From assembly GCA_004565275.1 (NCBI GenBank), contig SDOX01000010.1, positions 629,446 to 693,445 on the forward strand: a stretch of DNA of 64,000 bases, written 5' to 3'. The position numbers were made by a program, and so were the translations under genes. Positions within the stretch are counted from its first letter, which is position 1, and the number at the start of each line of letters is the position of its first letter. The notes beneath the pieces were generated by a model. It had not been told where the DNA came from. It saw nothing but the letters and a program-made list of their open reading frames with translations, and searched no databases. The DNA comes from Nannochloropsis salina CCMP1776 (Eukaryota; Sar; Eustigmatophyceae; Eustigmatales; Monodopsidaceae). Of this stretch, positions 1 to 9,005 are shown piece by piece.

Positions 1-222
1 GACGACTTCGAGGTAATGGATGAGGGGTGGGCGAACCTGTTTGTGGACGGAAAGGTGCCGAGCACCGTGAACGTCGAGTATGAGATGCCGGGGCTGACGA
101 CTCTGGGCAAGGGGGTGAAGATGGTGGAGCCCGAGTACTACGTGCCGCCCTCCCTCCCGGACGAGGACGGGGAGGAAGGGGAGGGAGAGGAGTACGTGGG
201 TGTAGAGGAGGATGAGGCCTGA
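1..222 (+). CDS. 3' end of an unrecognised acidic-tailed protein (partial)
   Basis: The first base of the window is already in an open frame that runs to a TGA at 220-222, so this is the last 73 codons of a gene that starts upstream. The in-frame ATG at 16 is internal to that frame and is probably not the start. The segment has a compact, mixed stretch (EYEMPGLTTLGKG) followed by a very acidic tail made of Glu, Asp and Gly. I do not recognise the family. Codon use is GC-rich like the neighbours. The next gene is on the other strand and ends at 492, so the two genes converge with about 270 bases between them. Confidence 0.5.
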   Translation, partial: DDFEVMDEGWANLFVDGKVPSTVNVEYEMPGLTTLGKGVKMVEPEYYVPPSLPDEDGEEGEGEEYVGVEEDEA

Positions 223-491
223 GGTAAAGGGGGTTTCCCTGCTTGGTTTGTAGGGAGGGAAGACCTACTGAGGAAGGGTAATCGACTTAGCAGGATAGAA
301 GGGAAGCATGCAATACCGGCCATGCGCAGCCCGCACAAAGTAAACAGTGTGTCCGACCAGCCATGTGGAAGACTTCGACCAGTCCCGGTCAATTGTTGCT
401 TTTCACATGTATTGAGGGCTTTGATGTTTCATTAAATTGCTGCGTAGGTCGATGAGATTTCCCTGTCCCTGGAGGCTGTCCAGTGTCAGCC

Positions 492-2054
492 CTAGGGAGA
501 GGTAGGGGAGGGGGGGGCAGTTTCGACCAGCCCCATCTTTCCGCACAGGTCTTCGCGGAGCTGCCGGACTTCGGCGTCCGACAGACGACGCAGGCGAGCC
601 CGGCCCCCTTTGTCGCGCGTCAACGAGGCCATCTCCAGATGGTCAGGGAAGGCGCAGGTCTCTCTCGAGGGGTCCGTGACTTGGGATCTCCCCGTCTGCT
701 CGTGCCTGTGCTGCGGCCGAGTCTGGACGCGCGAGCTGGAAGAATCTTCCATGACGGAGTCACATATATGGATCGCCAAGCGTTGACAATCCTCTAAGGT
801 CAATCCTGGGCGGTACCGGGACTCCAGGAGGGCCTCGGCGCGATCACCACGCTCTCCGATTGCCCGGGCGGACCAGCGGACGAAGAGTCCGGAGGGCCCC
901 ATCTCGTACACCGTCCAAGGCGGGTAGGTCGAAGACGCTTCCTTCGTAGGTCTGCTTGTGCCTACGTCGGTCGACGACGCAGGATTGTCGCCCTCGTTCA
1001 TCTCATCTACAGGTGTCGGAGCCCTGCTGGCAGTCAGCGGCCCTGCGAACAAGAAACCCACCCCAAAATAGCGAGCTGGTAGGCCTTCTTTTTTAAGCTC
1101 CGCCTCTGCATCCCCAATCGGGTCTACCGACGGCTTCGGCCTGATTTCCTCGAAGAAAGAAGCGCCTTTCTTTTCTCCAAGCGGACCCTCGGGTGGTAGA
1201 CGGTAGTGAGCAGACGTCAAGACCTTGCTCAGGTCCATTAGCAAACCTGGAAGTCCTACTTCTTCGCCGTATACAAACCAATGCTGTTGTGAGAGTAGAC
1301 GGCCTCGTCGAACAACGTATCGCCCGTCTGGTACTAGGCCTGCCATCACGTACGCAATATGCTGGTCCATCTGACCGATTTTGGGTGTAGGGCCGACCAA
1401 TAGAGGAGATAGGTTACGACGTGACCCAACAAGGACAACCCCGTCTTTGGCTACGAGAGCCATGGCTAAACTTCCTTTATTAACGGCTTGCTGGGCGTGC
1501 GTGAGCTGTCGAATGAGGCCTTCAGGTGTATACGGGAAAGGATGATAGACTTCGACGAGGCGGCGCCCTCCGTTGTTTCCACTTTCAAGAGCAGCATCAA
1601 CTGCGCAAACGAAATTCAACAATAGGGCAACAATAGCCAAGAGGAGACATGGTGGGTTGGTATGCCGCAGCCGGCGGAGGAAGTGGGGCGATGGAATTGA
1701 CAAGGAGGGAGAGGGGGGAGGTTGTGCGTTTGGAGGGTCTACCGGCACGTCCGGCGCAATGCTTCGTTTTATTCTCAAGCAAGCCAGGATGTCGCCGCCC
1801 GTCATACTAGTACCCTGTTTTGACGGTGACGTGACTGGAATTAGAGTTCCATTTTGGTACCTGAGGGAGAGGCGGGGATGGCGTGCCCAAGAGAGTGGGG
1901 ATCGCCGACTCCGCCGCGGAGCCGGGGAAAAATGATGAGCGAGCAAAGTAAAACACTTGCTTCCGCCTTTTCTGCGTTTTTCTAGCCTGTTTTTGTAGTT
2001 TGTCGTGGCTTTTGATTTTTTTAAAATGACAAATTGTGAGCTCGCGTAGTCCAT
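492..2054 (-). CDS. Divergent proteasome alpha-subunit-like protein with hydrophobic N-terminal segment
   Basis: Residues about 170-285 and 328-436 follow the alpha-type 20S proteasome fold in order: a YTPEGLIRQLTHAQQAVNKG segment in place of the usual YSPEGRLYQVEYA, then AKDGVVLVGSRR, AGLVPDGRYVVRRGR, and MGPSGLFVRWSARAIG near the C-terminus. Canonical alpha subunits begin about 10 residues before the first motif. Here that motif is preceded by a hydrophobic stretch (residues 136-154, ending VCAVDA) that looks like a signal peptide or membrane anchor. There are two insertions and a charged C-terminal extension of about 80 residues. The start is uncertain: ATG at 2054 gives 520 residues, ATG at 1805 gives 437, and an unseen intron could shorten it further. 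The family call is firm for the core. Membership in a working proteasome is doubtful because the gate-forming N-terminus is replaced. Confidence 0.6.
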   Translation of the reverse strand: MDYASSQFVILKKSKATTNYKNRLEKRRKGGSKCFTLLAHHFSPAPRRSRRSPLSWARHPRLSLRYQNGTLIPVTSPSKQGTSMTGGDILACLRIKRSIAPDVPVDPPNAQPPPSPSLSIPSPHFLRRLRHTNPPCLLLAIVALLLNFVCAVDAALESGNNGGRRLVEVYHPFPYTPEGLIRQLTHAQQAVNKGSLAMALVAKDGVVLVGSRRNLSPLLVGPTPKIGQMDQHIAYVMAGLVPDGRYVVRRGRLLSQQHWFVYGEEVGLPGLLMDLSKVLTSAHYRLPPEGPLGEKKGASFFEEIRPKPSVDPIGDAEAELKKEGLPARYFGVGFLFAGPLTASRAPTPVDEMNEGDNPASSTDVGTSRPTKEASSTYPPWTVYEMGPSGLFVRWSARAIGERGDRAEALLESRYRPGLTLEDCQRLAIHICDSVMEDSSSSRVQTRPQHRHEQTGRSQVTDPSRETCAFPDHLEMASLTRDKGGRARLRRLSDAEVRQLREDLCGKMGLVETAPPSPTSP

Positions 2055-2187
2055 GTGTGCTGGGTAGCTTGTTGCCGATCATGAAATGCTATCCTTCATT
2101 TAGATTTCTCTCATGTTTAACCACCTGCAGGCGCCTATTTCTTCGCCCAGAAGAGCTAATCCTGTGTAATACGTCTTCCACCCTGAG

Positions 2188-4872
2188 ATGGCCATTACGG
2201 TTTGTAAAGGAAATGGACATACGCTCCCAGATAAGCTTGCAGAAGAGTTGCGGCTGTTGGAGTTGCCTTACCTTGCCTCATCCAAGCGTGTTGTGGCAGG
2301 GCCGACGGAACTAGGTCAATTGACTTGGGAAACTCGACAAGCCTGCTTTTTGGCACTCTTAGCGGAAATTCCGGGTGCAGAAACGGCAAAGAAATTGAGC
2401 GCACTTGTACACAAACGCAGACAGGGCCGGAAAGCCGAAAGGGCGCTGGAAAAAAGCGGACGTGTCGAAGACTTGGGCTTCCTCCCAGAGCATTGCCGTA
2501 GAGAAGAGGACTCCTTTCGAGACGCATTTATGGTCGCTGTGGTTGAGGAATTGCAACGACAGCAAGCCCCACGAGGGATATGCGACGCCCGCCGGCTGAA
2601 CAAGGACAAAGGGTTGTGCCTTCAAGCAATCGTATTCTTTGCTGCCCGGCACAAGTCTCGATTGCGACGACGGGATCGCCAAGATGTGGTTGGGCCCCGC
2701 GGGGTAACATCCTCCCCCCCACCCGCGCATCAGACCCCGCCAATATCATTTCCGAGTAAGAGCGACAAAAGTTTGCTATCGATGCCCGATGGGAACCTCC
2801 GCGGGGACAGCAAGGTCCGTGGCCATCGACTCGATCGAGACTACCTCCCGTCCGCCCACAAGACTCCAGTATTGCCAGGCAGTGCCTCGCGCCCCTCGCG
2901 TCAGAGCGCCGGTTTGCGTGGATCATCTAAGGGTGCCTCGCTGGCCGTCATGCAAGAAAGTTTAACAGAAAGCTTCGCACAGAGAGAGGCACAAGAAATA
3001 TGGGAGGAGGGAAGGGAGCAGGGAGGAGGGGTGCGGTGCGCTGGTCGCATCAAAACCGCCAGCGAAAAGAACTGTCGGGAATGGGAAAGCGATGGGAGTG
3101 ACCACGATGGAGGCGAATCCGGGTCTGTGTCCTCGAGCGCGTCAGAGCGGCCCCCCACTGATCCCGTGCCGGCTTCTCCTTCCCACCCACGACGGCGCTC
3201 AGAGGCCCAGGAGGGAAGCAAGCCCGTCGAAGACCCTGCCCACGCGCATCGCCCTCTGCTCACCACTGCGCATTCAGCTACATTTAAGGCAGCGCCAGCT
3301 CAGCGGCGGCACCGACCTCTTTCCCACCGGGAAAAGGCAAGGACGCCTAGGCCGGAAGCCCCTCCTAGCCTGCCCTCGCCCCCCTCCGCCCCTTCCCCGA
3401 CCCGACCCGCTTCTCCCACACGCCCGCTCCAATCGAAGCCGAAATCCACCGCCGTAGGATCTGTTCTTCGGAAGGGGGCTGTCGCTCGCCGGGTCCCATC
3501 GCAGACGAACCACACGAGCCAGGGGGCACGCCCTCTCCCGCCTCCACACCCCGCCCTTCCTCCCCCCCTCCCTCCCCCGGCGGCGGATTGCCCAGAGAGC
3601 GAGCTCGAAGAGCGGCTACGGGCAGAGAACGTGGCCCTGCGCCAACTGTTGCAGGATCGGATCGCGCTGGACGAGGCCATGGCGGCCTCGCATCCCGAGC
3701 CCTCGTCTATCGCCGTGGACGAGCGCTGCCTGCGTTTGTTGCAGCAGCAAAACCTGCAATTGCAACGCCGACTGCGGGCAGAAGGCGACCGATGGGGCGG
3801 GCAGCAAGAGGTGGTGGATGGTGTGAGCGCCTTGCTGCGACAGGCGGAAGCCCTCTTCTCGGACGCGGTAAATGGGGGGGCCGGGGGAGGCAGGGAAGGA
3901 GGAAGGGAGGAACGGGCGGGCAGGCCTGGACCGGGGCGGCATCCATCATCCTCCAAGCCGGGTATGCACATGGACATGTGCCTGTCCTTGTTGGAGGGGG
4001 TCAGGATGCTGCAGCAGCGGTGGCGAGGCCTGCGACGCGAGGCCCGGGCCTTGCACGCGGCGCAACGTCTCTTCCTCCCCGCGGACTCCGCCCTCTGCCT
4101 CAAGCGGCCAGGGGGGGGGCAAAGCGTAGGCGGGGAGGGACGGGAGGGCACGCAGGGGCTTGGGTCGAGCCCGAGGGGGGAGGATTGGCAGGGCCGGGTC
4201 CGCTTGTGGGGCCTCCGGGGGGGGGAAGGGGAGGGGGAGGGAGGGGCCTTGGTGCTGGACTCGCAGGTGGTGCACGACCTGCAGCGGGAGCTTCGTGCCC
4301 TCCTGGGAGGGGTGCAGACTATGCTGGGCGTGCCAGGCAGGGACCAGGGGCGGTGGGAAAAGGCCTGGCGGGCGGTCCACGAGCAGGCGGGGGCGCTCGC
4401 CCTGACCGCCGCCCACGTGGGCGTGGCCGTGGGGGCCCTTGCTGCCTCCGCGCCTGCCTCCCCTCCCTCCTCCATTTTCCCTCCCACGCCCTCACTCCGC
4501 TCTCCGCCCCATGACGAACACCTGGAGCGCGCCTTCGAGGGTCTGTTGAGCGAGCGGTTGCGGCCGGCAGAGTTGGCTCGACGGGTGAGGGAGGTACGGC
4601 ACATGGTGCTCGAGGAGCGCCGGGGCTTGATATGGGTGGCGCGAAACGCGACCACGAATCTCAGTAAAGGTGATGGGGGAGGAGAGCAGGGGCGTTTGGT
4701 AGGGCAGGAGGAAGGGGAGGAGGAGGAGGAGGAGGAGGAGGAGGAGGAGGAGGAGGAGGAGGAGGAGAAAGCGGAGGCAAGGAGGGAAACGACAGAGAGG
4801 GCGTGGAAGCCCGCTGATCGTTCTCTGTATGGTGCGCGGATACGTTCTATCAGAAGTGTGGCTGGGAGGTAA
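2188..4872 (+). CDS. Unrecognised large coiled-coil protein
   Basis: A single open frame of 894 codons. I do not recognise the family. The first 150 residues look like a folded, helical domain (a Leu-rich stretch around residues 15-75). Residues about 170-460 are rich in Pro, Ser and Arg and are probably disordered. A clear heptad-like coiled coil follows at about 468-535 (ELEERLRAENVALRQLLQ and a second LLQQQNLQLQRRLRAE segment). More helical segments lie at 600-640 and 690-830. Close to the C-terminus a GAG repeat encodes a run of about 17 Glu. Coiled coil plus disorder suggests a structural or cytoskeletal role, but this is a guess. It is divergent from the proteasome-like gene with only 133 bases between the two starts, so the promoter may be shared. 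Confidence 0.6.
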   Translation: MAITVCKGNGHTLPDKLAEELRLLELPYLASSKRVVAGPTELGQLTWETRQACFLALLAEIPGAETAKKLSALVHKRRQGRKAERALEKSGRVEDLGFLPEHCRREEDSFRDAFMVAVVEELQRQQAPRGICDARRLNKDKGLCLQAIVFFAARHKSRLRRRDRQDVVGPRGVTSSPPPAHQTPPISFPSKSDKSLLSMPDGNLRGDSKVRGHRLDRDYLPSAHKTPVLPGSASRPSRQSAGLRGSSKGASLAVMQESLTESFAQREAQEIWEEGREQGGGVRCAGRIKTASEKNCREWESDGSDHDGGESGSVSSSASERPPTDPVPASPSHPRRRSEAQEGSKPVEDPAHAHRPLLTTAHSATFKAAPAQRRHRPLSHREKARTPRPEAPPSLPSPPSAPSPTRPASPTRPLQSKPKSTAVGSVLRKGAVARRVPSQTNHTSQGARPLPPPHPALPPPLPPPAADCPESELEERLRAENVALRQLLQDRIALDEAMAASHPEPSSIAVDERCLRLLQQQNLQLQRRLRAEGDRWGGQQEVVDGVSALLRQAEALFSDAVNGGAGGGREGGREERAGRPGPGRHPSSSKPGMHMDMCLSLLEGVRMLQQRWRGLRREARALHAAQRLFLPADSALCLKRPGGGQSVGGEGREGTQGLGSSPRGEDWQGRVRLWGLRGGEGEGEGGALVLDSQVVHDLQRELRALLGGVQTMLGVPGRDQGRWEKAWRAVHEQAGALALTAAHVGVAVGALAASAPASPPSSIFPPTPSLRSPPHDEHLERAFEGLLSERLRPAELARRVREVRHMVLEERRGLIWVARNATTNLSKGDGGGEQGRLVGQEEGEEEEEEEEEEEEEEEEEKAEARRETTERAWKPADRSLYGARIRSIRSVAGR
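4716..4767 (+). repeat. GAG trinucleotide microsatellite (poly-Glu)
   Basis: About 17 uninterrupted copies of GAG/GGA inside the C-terminal part of the preceding coiled-coil gene. Read in that frame it encodes a pure Glu run. Such a tract is likely to vary in length between strains without breaking the frame. Confidence 0.85.
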
Positions 4873-5072
4873 TGAGAGGAAGCGAGAGGGCTTCGAAGAA
4901 GAGAATCCTCCCGAGAGAGAACAGAAGCACGCGGGTGGGCCCCATCGTGGCACCGGTCCATCCTAAGCTTTCTTTCGCATTATAAGTGGGTTCAAGAAGC
5001 GGTGTGTTCCGAAGCTATTTACACGGACGCCGACTGACTGAGTCCTTATGGCCTGTACAAGACGAGGATTCA

Positions 5073-5834
5073 TCACTCGCCGTCGCTTCGGTTTCCTCCA
5101 TGAGATTCCTCCCCCCCTCCCACCCCCCTTCCTCTCGAATCCCTTTCCCCCGCCCCCACGGCCTCCACCACCAGGAAGGCCTGCCCTTCCTCCCCACACA
5201 CTGCCTCCCTCACAGAAGCCACCACGTGCTCCGCCCCGCCGACAAGCACAGGCGCCGGGAGCTTCGAGTCCATCATCCACCACCTGATCTGCTCCCCTCC
5301 CGACGCAGCCGACCCTGAAGGCCAAGGAATAAGCGCCAACCAATGTCGCCCTTCCAGGAGCCAGCGCGCTGCCCATGTGCGTGACTTCCGATTCAAGATG
5401 ACGCCTATCGCCCGCTCTCCTCGACCCTCGTCCTCGGTCGCTTCCGGTCCCCGCCCCGCCCCGCCAGAGAGCCGGGCATGCAAGACGGCCAGGTCCTCCT
5501 CCAAGCGCCCGTTCTTCAGCACGTGCATGCCGAAGCGCGCGTTGCGCATCTTCAAGGCCTCCACCAGCACCGACACGTCGTAGCTTCCCAAGCCCGGGAC
5601 CAAACTCCGGTAGGCCGTGGGGGCGAACGGGTCGGACGCGCGGCGCAGGGCGCTCTCTAGCCAGCCCGAGCCCCTGTGTTGGCCACTGCTAGCTTTATCA
5701 GCCGCTCCAAGCGCGCTCGCCAGACGGTCCATCGTGGCCGTGTCAATCCAATGGTGTTGGTAGAGGTTATTGAGGGTGTGGGTACCGCAACAGAGCCGAC
5801 GCTGGGTTTCGTGGTAGGCGGGCCCACTCGCCAT
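5073..5834 (-). CDS. Josephin-domain deubiquitinase (Josephin-2-like)
   Basis: Cysteine protease of the Josephin (MJD) family, which removes ubiquitin. The start chosen is the ATG at 5834 (good purine at -3 and G at +4); an in-frame ATG at 5849 is the alternative. From that start, residues 7-22 read YHETQRRLCCGTHTLN, matching the Josephin YHExQ...C..H.LNN motif; the second of the two adjacent Cys (residue 16) is in the catalytic position. GLGSYDVSVLVEAL, a GRHWLALI segment (catalytic His) and WWMMDSKLPAP (the usual YYNLDSKL, with the catalytic Asp) follow in the order seen in human JOSD2. The length, about 253 residues, is longer than JOSD2 because of a Glu/Gly-rich insert and a Gly/Arg-rich tail. 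All three catalytic residues are present, so activity is expected. Confidence 0.8.
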   Translation of the reverse strand: MASGPAYHETQRRLCCGTHTLNNLYQHHWIDTATMDRLASALGAADKASSGQHRGSGWLESALRRASDPFAPTAYRSLVPGLGSYDVSVLVEALKMRNARFGMHVLKNGRLEEDLAVLHARLSGGAGRGPEATEDEGRGERAIGVILNRKSRTWAARWLLEGRHWLALIPWPSGSAASGGEQIRWWMMDSKLPAPVLVGGAEHVVASVREAVCGEEGQAFLVVEAVGAGERDSRGRGVGGGEESHGGNRSDGE

Positions 5835-6755
5835 CACTCTCACTGACATCAGAAGAAGGATATAAAGGGGATAGGACCAAAGGATCGGGTTAAGATACCG
5901 CCACTTCACTGCGACTTCATTTGCACAGGTATGCTCACACGGCGCTCGGGGGGAGCAAGCCAAATTACATTGCGAATACACGCCCAAGCTGTCGTTGTAT
6001 GAGGACAAGGACTACGAATTTCGCGACTAAATGGAGACTCACAGGGGTATGCTGGCCATAAGGGCTGTGCCACCTGCATGCACTATGATGTCGCCTTCAC
6101 TTTTGGAGGTGGACAGGCACTAGGGCAAGCTGGGGGATCCGAAAAAGACTCTCAGAGGGCCCCCAGAACGTCCCGTCCCTTGCTGTCATGCACATGCACG
6201 ACGGAGGACGGCACCCACAGCTGCTGTTGACCCTCCCTTTCTCTTGGTACGCTTGAGTTTGCATCGAAGAGAATAAAAATTTGCTTACATGCATGTTGCT
6301 CTTGCCCTCGCTTCACGAGCACACTATAGGCAGGGCAGCTTCTCGCCCTGCATGACTATGAACCGCGCGCACCTAGAAATGGCATGAAAATCTTGTCAGA
6401 GGGCTGGGATGAGTATTTCCAAGACGTGCATGCCTGCTCGAGGGAGGCAAAAACCAGCAAGAGCACAGCGGACTTGGTCGTATCATCGTCGCTCGACTCG
6501 CGGAGCTCGCCATTTCCTATGACGGCTCCGTGTGGAAATACATGACACTCCCCTCGTCTATTCGCCCCGCTAAAACCACGTCTACTACGACACACTACAT
6601 GTCGATGGATCTCTAGAGTTCGTGTCTTCCTTTTCTAAGTTATAAAACAGGACGGTTCGACGAGCGCTCATTCCCGCCATGATACTTCTTTTCTTCCCTC
6701 CCTTATCCCCCTTCCGATTAAAATACAGAGGGGTAGCCCGCTTGGACACACAAGC
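5835..6755. other. Intergenic region between divergent genes (921 bases)
   Basis: Holds the upstream regions of the Josephin gene (leftward) and the plastid-protein gene (rightward). A coding-looking plus-strand stretch lies near 6330-6532; it has a short ATG frame at 6387 (MKILSEGWDEYFQDV...), open upstream to a possible acceptor at 6328. It could be an exon of a small gene whose other exons I cannot find. No RNA gene or repeat was seen. Confidence 0.4.
6640..6648 (+). promoter_or_regulatory. Possible TATA box for the plastid-protein gene
   Basis: TTATAAAAC lies about 110 bases upstream of the ATG at 6756, a plausible distance for a short 5' UTR. Supported by sequence only. Confidence 0.3.
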
Positions 6756-7580
6756 ATGAAATCTTCCGGCTTATTTCTGGCTTTGTTGCTGACATGCGTA
6801 AGCACTGCTCTTGCTTTTGTTGTCCGTCCAGCTTATCAGGTCTCAAAATTACGCCGAATTCGCGGTGTTGTGACAGCTGGGCTCTTCGACGGTCTATTTC
6901 TGTCGGAAAGTGAAAAGGAGGAGGCGTATCAGAAGCAACAAGAAATTTTGCGGGCTCGCCAAAACCCAGACAAACAAAAAGCATACTTCCAAGAGGTAAA
7001 CAAACGGCGGGCAGAGGCCAACAAGAACTACAAGGAAAAGTTCAACCTCTCCAAGAACGGGAAGCAAGACCCGGCCATCAAATGGATGGAGCTCAGAAAG
7101 AAAGGAGTGATTGGGGAGAGGGAAAAATACGAGCAATACGGGGAGACCAACCGCGGCATCATCATTCCTCAGGTGTGTCGATCACGACGGATATATGGTT
7201 GGCTTTTTCGGTCGTAATTTATCCTCGATATCCCGGGGTGGCCGCGCCCGAATAAGACTGGCGGTGTCTGGTGTCTGCGGGTCTGCAAGGGTGGGAGGCA
7301 GCCTTGCAATGTATTGCTCCCTCTATCCAACCGATTTCCTCATGCAACATGTCCTCTTCAGGTGCCGTTCGGGAACACCAAATACGACGAGGGGGAGCGC
7401 TTCGACCTCCGCTTGCCGTACGTGGACGATGGCTACGTGGATGAGTCAGCCAGCCTGGGGAACACGATCAAGCGCCTGTTCGGCTTCGGTAAAGCCTCCA
7501 AACCCACCATGCTCCCACAGGGGCTGGACTCGGACGGCCCCAATAGTAAGAAAGGGGCGAAGGGCGGGAATAAGAAGTAA
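6756..7580 (+). CDS. Plastid-targeted protein of unknown function, two exons
   Basis: Exons 6756-7172 and 7362-7580 join in frame to give 211 residues. The intron (189 bases) starts GTGTGTC and ends CTCTTCAG. Residues 1-20 are a signal peptide, and the junction STALA-F is the Phe-containing cleavage motif that marks stromal proteins of red secondary plastids. A basic, hydroxylated transit peptide follows. The mature part starts GLFDGLFLSESEKEEAYQKQ and has a long charged helix (residues 45-110), then LPYVDDGYVDESASLGN and a Lys-rich C-terminus. No known domain was recognised; it may belong to a lineage-specific plastid family. The targeting call is strong, the function unknown. Confidence 0.75.
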
Positions 7581-7770
7581 TGCGAGGATTTCCGGAATCC
7601 CATGCCTGCGGCCACTGAACAAACTGATTAATGCATTAATTGTCTTTTCCTGGTGCATATTGACGACGAAAGAATAAACTGGAGCGCGCAGTGTAAGACA
7701 AGGATTCTCGAACGTGAAACATAGTTTTGTATTCCTATTTTTCTGGCGTTATACTGCGTGACGCAATGGT

Positions 7771-8619
7771 TTATCTCCTGTTGAGAAACTCCTCCCCCCG
7801 ACTCACGATCACCGTCCGCCACCGGCGCAAATATTCCTCCACTGACATGTCCATCCGCGTACCCACCCCGCCCCACACTAGCAGGTCTGGCACGCACCGC
7901 AGGTCATTGGTCACCTCCTTCACGCTCACAAAGCCCGCAGTGCGGTAGAAGCCAAGAAGCAGGCGATGACTCTTTTCGTCGTCATTGATTGCTAGGAGCT
8001 CGGCTTTACTGCAGCCCTTGTCGTACGCATACCGCATTGCAGCGGCCCCCAAGAGGAGCCCACAACCGTAGGGAAATCTGTTGCTGCCATCCAGCTGCTT
8101 CCAGTAGCGACGGCGCACCTTGTGTTTGTGAGGGAGCAGGTGAGCGCAGAATATGACATAAGGATTATCCATGCGGAAGGAAATTCTTCGCATCATGTCG
8201 TCCATTGGAGTGCGCGCATTACCATAGGCTCCGGTCAACTTGCACCCTACCTGCATGGTATCTAAATGTACAAGCTTGAAGAAGGGTGCTACAAAGCCTG
8301 AAGTATATCCTATGGGCTCAACTCCTTCTTTGTCGTTTGTCAAGCGCGCGATTATGCGGTAGAATGGGCCTAGAGTAGAGAGTCGAAGCTGGATTCCAAA
8401 GGCGGCAGCACAAGCTTCAATTTCAGCCTGGGTCACAAGGGGCTCCTTTCCAGACAAGGGAGCGGAATCGGTGGGAAAAGGCAGCGCCGCGATTGATGTT
8501 TTCAGGTCTCGTTCTATCCGTGGGCGAAGAGATGGAGAGAACCCCACGGTGACTCCCGGTGTGAGGAAGACGAGGACGAGAAAGAGCACGCTCGTGAGGG
8601 GCTGGGGTCGTGGGCTCAT
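7771..8619 (-). CDS. Plastid-targeted GNAT-family acetyltransferase-like protein
   Basis: The ATG at 8619 gives 282 residues that begin with a signal peptide (TSVLFLVLVFLTP) and a TVG-FSPSLRPR junction, so the protein is probably sent to the plastid. An upstream in-frame ATG at 8700 would add 27 residues and bury the signal peptide, which is why it was not chosen. The C-terminal part has the GNAT layout: AELLAINDDEKSHRLLLGFY, then RTAGFVSVKEV (the beta-bulge and alpha-4 region seen near the C-terminus of these N-acetyltransferases). The acetyl-CoA loop is not of the canonical Q/RxxGxG/A form, so enzyme activity is uncertain. Substrate unknown. Three other genes in this window share the habit of secretory or plastid presequences. 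Confidence 0.65.
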   Translation of the reverse strand: MSPRPQPLTSVLFLVLVFLTPGVTVGFSPSLRPRIERDLKTSIAALPFPTDSAPLSGKEPLVTQAEIEACAAAFGIQLRLSTLGPFYRIIARLTNDKEGVEPIGYTSGFVAPFFKLVHLDTMQVGCKLTGAYGNARTPMDDMMRRISFRMDNPYVIFCAHLLPHKHKVRRRYWKQLDGSNRFPYGCGLLLGAAAMRYAYDKGCSKAELLAINDDEKSHRLLLGFYRTAGFVSVKEVTNDLRCVPDLLVWGGVGTRMDMSVEEYLRRWRTVIVSRGEEFLNRR

Positions 8620-9005
8620 GATACCACGCAATGGAAAAATGAGGAGCGTGTAAAATTGCCTCCTCACAGATGTATAGCTACGTAGTAGTAATGAGGCCAA
8701 CTAGCGTCACCATGGATAGACCCTGTCTCCATAAAGGAAAGACTAGGAAATTAGATGAGATAACCTCCTGCCCCCTGGAAGTCCCTCGCAGCGAGCTCGT
8801 CGCCTCGGGCCAAGGATGAGTGGCGGAGCCCGGTAGAGAGGTAGCTGTCAGTCCTTTGAATCGTGCGTTGTTTTGTTTTACAAGAGTGTTACGTTCTTTA
8901 ACGATGCGGTGCCTTGTAGCAAAGCGGCTGTCGTGGCAACTTGCCCGCTGTGGCGGTTCTTTTTGCCAACCACTCATTGAGTATCTTGTCAACATGTAAA
9001 CAGAC
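8620..9005. other. Intergenic region, divergent promoters (386 bases)
   Basis: Separates the leftward plastid acetyltransferase-like gene from the rightward NIFK-like gene. No RNA gene, repeat or further coding region was seen. Confidence 0.4.

Noticed and set aside
3300-4961. A 553-codon open frame antisense to the coiled-coil gene
   Set aside because: It is Arg/Ser/Pro-rich and exists because of the GC-rich codon pattern and GAG repeat on the other strand; the sense strand has a clear coiled coil.
6356-6595. Minus-strand frame of 79 codons
   Set aside because: Starts from GTG rather than ATG and has no supported homology; the plus strand is more coding-like here.
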